From positions 663,125 to 703,467 of the forward strand of contig FN649734.1 in NCBI GenBank assembly GCA_000310025.1: DNA of 40,343 nucleotides, written 5' to 3'. The notes beneath the pieces are model-generated. The model was not told the origin of the DNA, made no database searches, and saw nothing but the letters and a program-made list of their open reading frames with translations. Positions 1 to 10,500 of the stretch are shown piece by piece. A program made the position numbers and the translations under genes. The stretch's first letter is position 1. Every line of letters starts with the position of its first letter. The stretch is from Ectocarpus siliculosus (lineage: Eukaryota; Sar; Phaeophyceae; Ectocarpales; Ectocarpaceae).

Positions 1-1350
1 GGACGGTTTAGTCTTGTTGAGGGAGGTGGAGGAGCCTGGGGGAGTGAATTAAGTACTTGAGCGCGGCATTGCAATTAATTGTGGGCGGGTGTTGCACGTG
101 GTGAAGGCGATGCCACCACCGCAGGCTCATAGACAGCCCGCCCTCTTCGGCATGTTACCGGCTTGAGTATGCTCGGATTGATGACGTTTTGGCGCATTGT
201 ATTAATTATTATGCGTCCTTCGGTTCTTCTGGTGTGTCGTGTGTTATTTCGCCATATATGGTATGCGCCCAAGGTCAAATATCGCGGACTTGTCGCAGAA
301 GAAGCATTGAGAAGTTCTAAGTTACTTCTAGCTTGAGGGGCGGGTGTCCCCAAGCACTGTACTCCCAAGACTTGAAAACCAACTAGCTAGCTGGAAGTTA
401 ATATACATATAATGTAGCTCATCACAGCTATTTATTTATACGAAGCAACAATCTTCTTCCCGCGTCGAATGTACACATCATCATTAACTATCTCAAACCT
501 ATCAAACAACTACTACCTGGTAACAAGGTCCTCGTGCACTTCTGCGTGCCGTAAACACCAGCACACGCAGCAAGCACACGCAATGGAGAGGGTGAAAGCC
601 AACAAAGCCTCTACAAAAATTCACCACGAAAAAAACAAAACTTTTTTCGTCCCCCTCCCGGGGGGGGGGGGGGTCGGGTAGGTGTGCGGGAAGACTCTTT
701 TTGTGCGTGCTTGGTTACAGTTTAGTAGGTGTACAACAGGTAGGTTTCCCCTACTTGCTTGTACACACACTGTAGTCTATATTCAAGTCGCCTAAAGAGC
801 AGTACGAAGTATAAAAACAGAAAGTTGTCAAACGGCACTGCGCCATGTCCCCTGTGGAGGCCACATTCTACATAAAATTAAGAATGTGGTGCTTTTGTTC
901 TTAGTCTTGGGGACGTAGGCTTGTGGATGTTGACGATTTTCCCGTATCGGTTCTCAAAGAGGTGTTGTAATGTCCTAATTTGTTATTGAGTTATTGCGTG
1001 TTCTCTCCGCAGTGTCTCGCGCGAGCAGAACAAACCCTATGCAGCAATGACCACTGATGATGTACATAAGCAGAGCACCCGATTGTGCAATCTTATAGTC
1101 ACAGGTCAAAGGCAAAACTCCAGTGCTGCGTGTGAGCCTGTACGTGACCTGCACAGCTGCAGCGCAGCGTGCCAACTCACTTGTTGTGCCACTGGACTCT
1201 TAGTACCAGAGGCTTGGCTCTGAGTACGCAGGAAGTCCGAAGGAGAAGAAGATGGGTTGGTGGAAATAAATGTAGTTACTTGATCATCAGTGGAGACCAG
1301 AAAGAACGTAGAGAAACAGAGTGAAGCCACAGAGGTGGATCTCTCCAGAG
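1..1350. other. No gene recognised; intergenic
   Basis: Short reading frames on both strands show no recognisable domain and no exon-like splice framing. The stretch holds a run of G at about 659-675 and a few AT-rich patches. Nothing else could be supported. Confidence 0.6.
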
Positions 1351-1708
1351 AAGAAGCAGAGTTTTTTTTTTTTTTTCCACTTCAAATCAGCGCTCACAGC
1401 ACTAGACTAGTGCCCTTTACTCCAACCCGTGGTCATACAGAAGAGCCCCTCTCTGCCCTCCCCTCCTGCGGTACTTTGCCTTCGATTTTTAATGCGAGAA
1501 GAGTTCAGCACTCTCTTCCCTCTGTGTACACACGAACTATAGTGCTATCCACTAGGCCAGGAGTGGAAGCGAGAGAAAAACTCACTTTGCAAGAAAAGCT
1601 CGCCTACGCCTAGATTCGAACCCTTGACCTGACCTCTAGAAGGTTTCGAGGATACCAACTAGACCACCGGGGCGACCGGACTATTGGAGAACCCCCAAAG
1701 AAGCAGAG
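1351..1708 (-). mobile_element. tRNA-derived SINE with 11-bp target-site duplication
   Basis: On the minus strand a roughly 336-bp element runs from about 1697 to 1362. Near its 5' end it has a tRNA-type A box (TGGTCTAGTTGG, about 1647-1660) and a B box (GGTTCGAATC, about 1613-1623), the split RNA polymerase III promoter of tRNA-derived SINEs. A second A-box-like stretch (TGGCCTAGTGGATAGC) follows near 1550. The 3' end is an A tail, seen as the T run at 1362-1376. The 11-bp direct repeat AAGAAGCAGAG at 1351-1361 and 1698-1708 flanks the element exactly, as expected for target-primed insertion. A second, truncated copy lies at 38912-39210, which confirms a mobile family. Which LINE mobilises it is unknown: its A tail differs from the (CAA)n tail of the LINE in this window. 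Confidence 0.88.
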
Positions 1709-2345
1709 TGAGAGGATGGGGCGAGTAGTACGCGCTCATCCTCGAAATCATGGAATCACACCTATCCGACAACATTGACCAACCACACGTGTTCCGAATA
1801 CGGCTGGTAAGCTACGATACGTTTCTGGAAAAATGAATTCAACACCATGCTCTCGAACTTGTGCCACGTATGTACATCAAGTAGTGTACTTGCACGCACA
1901 AGTGATTACTTGCACGGACGTACGACCAAACGCAGAATACAACTTCAACAATTAATTGAAATACTCCCAAATTCGACTGCTGAGCGCATACGTTTCTTCA
2001 TTGATTCAAGCACACAAGTTAGTCTTAGATACTTGCGGCGGTACATATCCTTTCATACACGCAAGTCGGAGGCACTTGCGACAACTACCCGACGCATGTA
2101 TTTTTCCGAGCACGCAAGTCTGAGCTACTTGCACTATGATGTATTATTTCTGGAAATCTAGACTATCCCGATTATTTCTGGATATGAAACACAGAACATC
2201 AACCATGTCTCCATATTCATTCCGAGTATGACAGACCGTTCGGATTCTTACCTACGACATGACATAGCGACATTGACAATATTTGAACTAGTCAAACCGA
2301 CTACCTAGCTCAAGCTATGGTAGTGCCAAATATTCCAACACTTAG
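1709..2345. other. No gene; contains palindrome cluster
   Basis: No coding evidence. The only organised structure seen is the series of short inverted repeats at 1878-2131, listed separately. Confidence 0.55.
1878..2131. repeat. Cluster of CAAGT...ACTTG short palindromes
   Basis: Five inverted-repeat pairs, CAAGT followed after 5-12 bases by ACTTG, occur at about 1878-1892, 1899-1912, 2015-2035, 2062-2078 and 2115-2131. Most are preceded by CACG or CAC and followed by C, so the repeated motif is longer than the five-base arms. They could be diverged units of a tandem repeat or a cluster of dyad protein-binding sites; the sequence does not decide. Confidence 0.55.
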
Positions 2346-2349
2346 GCCC

Positions 2350-2625
2350 GTGTTTATGGTTTCCAAATCTTTATCTTCCTTTCTTTGGACAAATGTTGAC
2401 TTTTTCGACCTTTTGGGCAGTCTGCCTCCCGAACGAATGCGAATGAATCAGCTGTTCGACCTTTGAGAATAGTCACAGCTTTGGCTGAGACGTCTACAGA
2501 TCGCCTATTTGTTTCGCCACGGCCCACGTTTGATTTTTTCAAGATGCACAATTTTCACGCAAGATTTTTCCAACACCAGCTTTTTGGACAGATCTTGGCC
2601 AAGGGTGTGGTATCTTGCGCAATAA
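2350..2625 (+). repeat. Dispersed repeat family A, copy 1
   Basis: This stretch closely matches 5516-5715 in the same orientation, sharing among others GGACAAATGTTGACTTTTTC, TTTTGGGCAGTCTGCCTCCC and GACCTTTGAGAATAGTCACA. A later piece near 2605 (GTGGTATCTTGCGCAA) resembles the tails of the copies near 5910 and 7350. There is no coding potential consistent between copies, so it is an unclassified interspersed repeat. The short open frames here are by-products of the repeat. Confidence 0.8.
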
Positions 2626-2699
2626 TCGGAAACGGCAGCTTGGAGAACTACAATCACCGCATATGTCGACCAGCACGGACTATTGGTGGCCACCGAGCG

Positions 2700-4229
2700 G
2701 CACATGATAGTAGTCCTGTTCTACGAGGGGTAGTACTGTACCTGTACAACGGATGGAGAGGAAGGCATGTGCGACCCTCGGTTGACTTTTCCGCCAAAAA
2801 AGATCAATGTGTGGATCACGAGGATCATCATCATCATCAGTTCCAAACATTACGAAACTGACTCTCTGAGCAGACTGGAGTGGAGGTGCATACGCATTTT
2901 TTGTACCGCTCTGTGCACCGACCGTGTGCCTAAGCCTTCTCTTGCGCCTTTCCTGTCTCACTGATCGTCATCATGATGGCGCCTAGAGTTTCCACGCTTG
3001 CTCATACTCACTCGTACTGCGCACGAACCGGGAACATACATACGTAGTATAACCGTCCCCCCCCCATCCGCCTCGGATCCAGAGCAAAATCGATTCCTGT
3101 GTGGAACTTCTAAGTTCCGTTGTATGCATAGAACGGCTTACAGCATGCCCTCTGGACCACCATACATACCACCATGCAGACCCTAGTATCGAAAGGGTCA
3201 ACGAATGAAAACCGAACACCGAGGGGTTCGGGTGAACAAACGCGGTACGAGGGAGTGCCTGCGGGACTTGACGTCGCGAGTCGAACGCACCGTTCGTTCT
3301 CTGTAACGCGGGTTCAGCTATTATTTCTGTTGCAGGAAATGACAGAGCTCATAGACATCATCTCCACCAAGGGTGATCTTAACATCAGGTTGCGATTTGC
3401 AAGGAAAGAGTGCAGCACAAAATATCAGCGCGACCAAACGCGATACAATGAAACAGAGAGCGAGAGCACTGGGGCGTGTGCATCCATCACTACTGTACTA
3501 CATGTACAGCAACTACTACAACAGTAACCGCCGTTGCACGTACTACTTCGTTTGTTTGTGATACATGCTGTACTCTGACGGCGTATAAAGCTAGTGAGAA
3601 CCTCTACTACTGTGTGTAAGTCCGTTCGTTGTGAGAAGGAACTGAGCTCTGTTTGGTATAGATCCTCCGGACTGGAGGAAAAGTCTCGCACGCCGACGCC
3701 GAGCGTCCTATTTAGGAGCATCTCGTGACCGACACACACTAAACTACTGCTGAAATCTGTGATATGGAGCATTCATGGCTGCTGTCCTTGTCGATCCCAC
3801 TGAGGTGCATGTTTGTTTGTGGTGTTTGTGGTTGTGCGAGAGGGGGCGGCATGACGTATTGGAGGGTATCTGAGGATGGATGCGCACACGGGACTGCTAT
3901 CCAATATCGGAAGACGCACGTACGTGGTGGTACGCGCGCGGCGGCGGCGGTACGTCTGTTCGGTCCTCCTGCGTTTCGCATGGTCGGCACACCGAACAGC
4001 ATGGTGATGAAGAGGAAAATAGTCTAGAGTGCAGAGGCCCGAGGGCATGTATGTATGTTGGAAGTATTGGTGGTGCTCGGATCTTGGAATTGGATTCATG
4101 GTGACGGCGGTTGATTTGGATCCGAGTCCCTCCATGGTTGATTTCATTACATCACGGCGGTCACATTCAAGCCGAAAGAACGTTCCTTGAGTGGGAATCG
4201 TTTCGCGTTAGCTATTATTGCATAATCGT
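2700..4229. other. No gene recognised
   Basis: Several short open frames overlap on both strands here, but none has a recognisable domain or exon framing. I see no transposon ends either. Confidence 0.5.
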
Positions 4230-4782
4230 GTGCCTGTTTCTTCTGCGTCTTATTTCTTGTTATTTCGGCCTGGTCCCTTTTTGTCCTCGCTCTTTTTCAT
4301 TTTATTTTCATTTTATTTTCTCTTTTTCTTACTGCTTCCCTTTTATTTTATTTTATTTTATTTTATTTTATTTTATTTTATTTTATTTATTTTATTTTTT
4401 CTCTTTTTCTCTCTAATTTTCTCTCTTTTTCTGTGCCAGATGGCCTTGTCTCTACTTGCGTTGTGAAGTACCAAGATTGAACCAAGGGGTGTACCTCTTT
4501 CTCTCCGGCCCATGATAGATAGTGACTCCTAGTCTCAGTTGATACCTCGCATAGCGCGCAGAGGGAGTGGAGGATTCCAGAATATCTGTCGTTGATTTCT
4601 ATTGACTTGAGGACCCCTCGGGGCAAGTTTATTTGAGCGTACCTTTTAGGGTAAGTTAACCTGTGACCACGGGAATCGACCGCGTCGAGTGTTGGATCAG
4701 TACGGACATACGAAGGTACTGGGTAGAGAGAGATCGGAACGGTTTTTAATGTGAAGACAACAACAACAACAACAACAACAAT
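4230..4782 (+). mobile_element. 5'-truncated LINE copy (3' UTR only) with (CAA)8 tail
   Basis: From about 4230 to 4782 the plus strand matches, base for base over long runs, the minus-strand 3' untranslated region of the LINE at 7553-8204. Shared pieces include the T-rich segment, GTGCCAGATGGCC, ACCAAGATTGAACCA, the segment around ATAGATAGTGACTCC and the final TTTTTAATGTGAAGA. Both end in a CAA trinucleotide tail, here at 4758-4781. A copy holding only the 3' end is the usual product of incomplete target-primed reverse transcription. I could not find a convincing target-site duplication. The two copies form an inverted pair about 2.8 kb apart. Confidence 0.9.
4341..4396 (+). repeat. (ATTTT)n microsatellite inside the LINE 3' fragment
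   Basis: About ten units of a five-base repeat. The same place in the other LINE copy is T-rich but not a regular pentamer array, so the array probably expanded after this copy inserted. Confidence 0.9.
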
Positions 4783-5515
4783 AGTAGCTCATACTGTAGA
4801 GGCTGCAGTGAGAGCCGACCCGAGATTCTGAAGCCCGGTCGCGGTACTCTCTCCGCTTGAGCCACCGGAAAACGGTACTCGGTGGTCGTGGCCAATCAGC
4901 ATGGGGTCTCATGGCCGATGCCCGAGGCAGTTCCTTCTTCTGTACCCCGCCGTTTCGTGTCACACCCAACCCCCACCCCCGGCAAATAAACCATCCGCGG
5001 TCGGTTCAAGGTCTCTACTTGTACGCGAAAAAAAACTTCCGGACACATAGGCCACCCCCACCCCCCCCCGGACGGGGAAGACATTCGAAAAGTTACCAGA
5101 CGTCGGATGGATAACAGCAGCAGCAGTAGCTCACCGAACTCGAAGAACAAAGAAAGGACCATTTCGAAAATCGCTGACCGCAATGAATATTTATTTGTAC
5201 TGCATCACAAAGATTAATCCTATGCATAAGCACAGCTATCGCGATACCTCAGTAGCTCAGTAGCGCAGTAGCACAAGAAGAGTCGGCCTAGCAGTCGGCA
5301 TGTCGGCATATCAATGTCCCGTCGCCGCCGTTGCTAGAAAGTGAACATAACCTCACAGAAAGACTACCCGTTCGAGATATAACCTCAGTCGAAAGGGATG
5401 TGGTGAAGTATTTTCAGTAAGTGGGTTGAAACCGACTGGAGACTTGGCGTATTTTGTGTTTGTTTGTGTAAGCCTTACACGGAGTTATTAGTGATGCCAG
5501 TTGGTACTAAGACCC
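4783..5515. other. No gene; contains repeat shared with 16.3 kb
   Basis: No coding evidence. At about 5325-5420 a degenerate stretch (including ACCCGTTCGAGATA, then GGGATGTG.TGAAGT) resembles 16285-16385 in the same orientation, indicating another low-copy dispersed repeat. C-rich tracts lie at about 4970-4980 and 5052-5070. Confidence 0.5.
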
Positions 5516-5950
5516 ATGTTTATTCTTTATCTTCATTTCTTTGGACAAATGTTGACTTTTTCGACCTTTTGGGCAGTCTGCCTCCCGAATGAATGCGAAT
5601 CAGCTGTTCGACCTTTGAGAATAGTCACAGCTTTGCCCGAGATTTATACAGGCCGCCTATTTGTTTTGCCAGGGTCCACGTTTGATTTTTTTCCAGCAGT
5701 TCAAGATGTGCAAGATTCGGCCCAAAGACCACCTCGGAGCAAATGTTGGGTCGAGTTGCAAAGCGCGACCCATAGAGTTTATGACTCCCACGACGAATAT
5801 CAACATCAAATTAAATTCGTTTAGTGAGCTATCGGCGAGACGTTTTACATGCCACCAGCTTTTCACCGTCACTAATCGGGCCTTGAGCATGGAGTTGGGG
5901 GGGGAGGGGGTGGTATCTCATGCAACCCTGCGTACTGCGGCGCGATGTCG
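5516..5950 (+). repeat. Dispersed repeat family A, copy 2
   Basis: The first 200 bases match copy 1 at 2350-2570. The end near 5910-5950 (GTGGTATCTCATGCAACC, then GTACTGCGGCGC) matches 7340-7385 better. The middle has no recognisable coding sequence. The three partial copies together suggest an element of at least 450 bp whose true ends I cannot define. Confidence 0.75.
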
Positions 5951-7107
5951 GGGCGAAGAACATTTCATGAGACAGCATGACGCATGTCCCCCCCCAAAAA
6001 ACAACGGCCAACGGACCTATACGGCCCCTATCAAGCCACCAACAACACACAGCGGACCTTGCAAACACTTCGACTTACCCTGTAGTCTATCCAGGTGGTG
6101 AACGGGTGGAACAAGCACGGGAGAGGCACCGAGCTTGGCGCCGTGTGTGTGTGCGAACACACCACTCAGCGTGTGCCAGGGTAATCATGGCCGAGGAGCT
6201 ATGGCGGTACCAGGTAGGTGCGAGAGCGTGCTGTTGGCAAGAACAAGCCTGGTACCTTCTTCTTTGCTTCGCGCTTCGTGCGGCAACAGCAGTCATCTGG
6301 TTGGGTATGTAGGTACCTCTCTACACAGGAGGACACCGCAGAAAAAGAACACAGAGGCGAATCCGACGGGTTCCTGGAGGTCGGTTCACTGTCGAGAGGA
6401 CCATAGCGATGTGCGGGGAACACGCTCTCAGCACACAGTACACCGCGTGCACCATTTCGTGAATGCGGTCCAATTATTAGCCGACCTGCTGTGTTTCATC
6501 CGCACACCTCTAGACTAGTTGCGTCGATGCGTCTCGCTCGCATCCGCCATAGATAGTAGTGGTGCACACGCCCACCGTCAGCACAATGCTTGTACTCAAG
6601 AATTGGTTGGAAATGTCTACTTGTAGTATGTAGGTGTTCAGTAGAACACCGTGACATCAGTCTGTCTGACAACATTGGCGCAGGGTTTATACTACAAGCA
6701 GGAACAAGTTCCCAGCTTTTACCTTTCCAACATGGCGGGCACCCATGCCGACAATATTCTACGCGCGTTCTTGTCACGAGCACCACAGCAGTGCTGGCCT
6801 TCACGGCAGTAGGCAGTTCTCTTTCGCCAGTCCTGCGGAAGACGGCTGACTGACGCTGATTTCTTATCTCTGTTTGTTGGACACGGCGCGTATGTAGTAG
6901 GCTGCAACAGCAGCAGTTGGGAAACTGGTTCGAACGCGCCGCTCTCTTTGAAGTCACAACATCTCTCCAGTGTGAGAAGCGAATATCATACACGATTTTC
7001 CAAGTAGATGTGGCTAGCCCTATGAACCTGCGTTTTCGACAGTGTGGCAGTGTGGCAGTGTGTCGAATCGCACGAGACTATGTGACAGCAGTCCCAGGGG
7101 CCGCATG
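5951..7107. other. No gene recognised
   Basis: A 165-codon minus-strand open frame (6496-6993) has no recognisable domain, no exon framing and a composition rich in Arg, Cys and Ser, typical of chance frames in this DNA. Nothing else is supported. Confidence 0.5.
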
Positions 7108-7147
7108 GTAGCGGTAGCGGTAGCGGTAGCGGTAGCGGTAGCGGTAG
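7108..7147 (+). repeat. (GGTAGC)n microsatellite
   Basis: About six to seven perfect six-base units, preceded at 7042-7062 by a short GTGTGGCA duplication. Confidence 0.95.
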
Positions 7148-7254
7148 GGTTACCGTGGAATACGTCAGATACCACACCCCCTTGACCGATTTTCGTTGTC
7201 CGATTTCATACTCCACGCCGAAGAGGATGCCCCCCACGCGTCAAATGATACGTT

Positions 7255-7390
7255 TTTGGAAAACTCTCTACGAGACGCTGTTTTCGACACCGTCACACTC
7301 TTTCGCTGCGGAGTAAACGAGCTTGGAAAATCGCTCTCAAGGGGTGTGTGATATCTTACGCAACCTGCCTACTGTAGGCGGCGCCACCTT
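7255..7390 (+). repeat. Dispersed repeat family A, tail-like copy 3
   Basis: The segment around 7335-7385 (GTGTGATATCTTACGCAACC, then CTACTGTAGGCGGCGCC) is a diverged match to the end of copy 2 at 5905-5950. The match to its 5' neighbour is weaker. Confidence 0.55.
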
Positions 7391-7552
7391 CGCGACCACG
7401 AACACAATCAGCGGTTAAAACAAGCCTGTTCTACATCCATCCAAGATTAAACCCGGGCAAAATATAAGCGGAGGTTTGTGTAAAGACAGGTACACAGTAG
7501 GTCATACAAAGAACCTTGCTGCTGTGTACTGCTGTAGTTTATCGCTGTCGAA

Positions 7553-10500
7553 TTGTTGTTGTTGTTGTTGTCTTCACATTAAAAACCGTTCCGATCTCTC
7601 TCTACCCAGTACCTTCGTATGTCCGTACTGATCCAACACTCGACGCGGTCGATTCCCGTGGTCACAGGTTAACTTACCCTATAAAGGTACACTCAAATAA
7701 ACTGGCCCCGAGGGGTCCGCAAGTCAATAGAAATCAACGACAGATACTCTGGAATCCTCCACTCCCTCTGCGCGCTATGCAGGGTATCAACTGAGACTAG
7801 GAGTCACTATCTATCATGGGCCGGAGAGAAAGAGGTACACCCCCTGGTTCAATCTTGGTACTTCGCAACGCAAGCAGAGACCAGGCCATCTGGCACAAAA
7901 AAGAGAGAAAATTAGAGAGAAAAAAAGAAAAAAGAGAAAAAAGAAAAATGGAAACCGTAAGGAGAAGAGAAAAATAAAATGAAAATAAAATGAATAAAAG
8001 GGCGAGGACAAAGAGGGACCAGGCCGAAAAATAACAAGAAGTATGAGGCAGAACAAGGCATACGGTGGAGAGACCACTAACGAACAAGCAAACACGCAAA
8101 CATGGCCACCAACCAGCGATACATTGTAATAATGGTACGAAATCACTACTGGGGGGTTGGTGCAATGGTGCAGCGTTGGGGGGGGGGAATTGGCGAAAAG
8201 AAATTCAATCCAGCACGTGTCGTGCCACTCGGTCCGTCTTTTCTCGTTTGCTTTCTTCCCTCGCCATCTCGACCGTCTCCTGCCCCCCTCCCGCCCCATT
8301 GGTTGTTGGCTTGTGGTTTCGTTTGAGCGCTCGTTGTCGGCTGGCCTCTTCTTCCTTCTCGTGCCAGGAGGTCATGAACCTCTCAGCTCCCTGCAGCACC
8401 GCCGCATGCCAGGGTACTCCCCCCTCCACCTTCGCGGCTTCCGTCCACCTTAACTTCGGTGCCGTGGCTTTCGGTACAGGAATTCCGAGACAACATGGGT
8501 CGGTTTTCGTAGATCCGTGGTCGGCCCCAAATGCCTTCAGGTCGTCGAGCACACACTTCGGCCAGTTCTGTTCCTGTCCCCCCCTACGTGGCTTCTCCCC
8601 CCCCGCCAGCTCGCCGAGCATTAGTCGTTTCGGGGGTCGCCCGTCCGGCTGCCTTGCCAGTGCTCCCGCGAACAGTAGGCGTCGTTGTCGGATCGTGGCT
8701 TCAACGCTCTGGCATTCGACCCTCTTCAGCGTCTGGGCGTACGAGAGCTGCCGGTAGGTGTCTTTCTTACGCTTGTACCCGATAACTCGAAGGAGCAGTC
8801 GGTGGTGTGTCGACCGCAGCGTCTGATAGTGGCCGCTGAGTGGTGACCATATCATGCAGCCGTACAGCAGTGCCTCCATCGCCTCCGCCTGGAGGAGGCG
8901 GATCTTGAGTCGGAATGGCGCTTTCGGTCTGTCGAAGAGCTCCTGGCCATATCGCCTGAGGCACGCCCACGCTCCTCTGCTCCTGTAGCTGATCTCCCGG
9001 GTGAGGTCGCCATGTTCGTTGATGAGGCCACCGAGGTACCGGAACTCGGTCGTCTGGGCGTATTTCTGTCCCGCGGCTGGTCAGTGGTGGAGGCGGGGGG
9101 GGCTGTGATGTTGTAGTCGGCTTGTCCTTCGCGCGCATCAGGAGCGTCTCCGTCTTCTTCTCCGACACCGTTAGCCCGAACTCCCCGAACACCTCAACGA
9201 TGATAGTCATCATTCTCGCCAGTCCTTCTGCAGACCTCGATACGACGCCGGCATCATCAGCATACAGCATCCCCCATACTGCCCTCCGTACTCGGTCAAG
9301 GGGTGTCTCCTCCCCCCCCCCGCTTCCGTCTTCCCCTCCTCCAAGCACACCAGATTCCGCAGAACAACATCATCCTCGCTGAATCGGATAACGACGACCT
9401 CGAGGACCTCGGCGAAGAAGATGTTGAACAGCAGTGGGGATAGCACACATCCTTGTCGCACGCCCTGTGTGACGAAGAACCAGTCCGATAGTTCTCCGTC
9501 GTCCATGCGCACCCGGGCCCGCATTCCATCGTGGAATTGGCGGATGACTTTGATTAGCTTCGCGGGAATCCCGGCCCTGGCCAGCACCTTCATAGCATCT
9601 CTCGGTCCACCGAATCATACGCCTTCTTCAAGTCGACGAAGCACATGCAGAGCGGTATTTTCTTTCTCCGCCCCAGCTCGTGGAGGCGGCGCACGACAAA
9701 CAGCATGTCGACGGTGGATCGCCCGGGTCGAAATCCGCACTGTTCCTCCCGGAGGATGTTGTTGGCTTCGCAGAAGGCGCTTAGACGGTTGGTGATGATC
9801 TTGATGGGGACCTTGCCTACGTGAGATAGTAGCGAAATCCCCCTGTAGTTGTTACAGTTGGACCGGTCACCCTTCTTGTACAGCACCTTGATGGTTGCGT
9901 CCTTCCACTCTTGGGGGATATCTCCTCCGTTCCACACCTTGACGAGGATGGTATGGAGGTGTCTCAGGACAACGGGTTCATCGTCATCGATCTTGAGCAA
10001 CTCGGCAGGGAGAGAGTCATGGTCGGGTGCCTTCCAGTTCTTGAGGCCTTTCGCTGCCCGTGCCACCTCCTCGAGGTGTGGCACCTGTCCCAACCGTTGA
10101 CAGTCACGTGTCGCTGGCCGCTGCGTCACTCGTTCGATGATGTCTGGGTTCAGGGTGGGGGATTTGGTGTTGAGTAGGGTGCTGAAGAATCTCGCCCACC
10201 GTTGGAGGATGTCGTCCCTGTTCCGGATCAACACGCCGTTCTCATCCGCGACGAACTGCTGTCCCCCTGCTTGTCTCCCGCTGAGGCCCACTGATCTCTT
10301 GGGGTGTTGGTACAGTCCTCTCATGTCGCGATCTTTGTAGATTGCTTCGAGTTCAGTCAAATATCCGTCCAGGTGGGCATAAATGCCCGTTTCGACTGCA
10401 GTAGCCACTCCCTTACACGCTGCTTTGAGAGTTCTCCACGTTGCTGAGTTCCAGTTGCCCCTCATCGCCCGGCGCGCTTCCCGCCGTTTGGTAAGGGCCT

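Noticed and set aside
1600-1660. tRNA gene at the A and B boxes
   Set aside because: The boxes are embedded in a longer repeated element with A tail and target duplication, without a complete cloverleaf.
8065-8757. Long plus-strand open frames opposite the LINE (also 10383-10853 and 10913-11497)
   Set aside because: They are antisense shadows of the endonuclease-RT frame, which has clear motifs on the minus strand.
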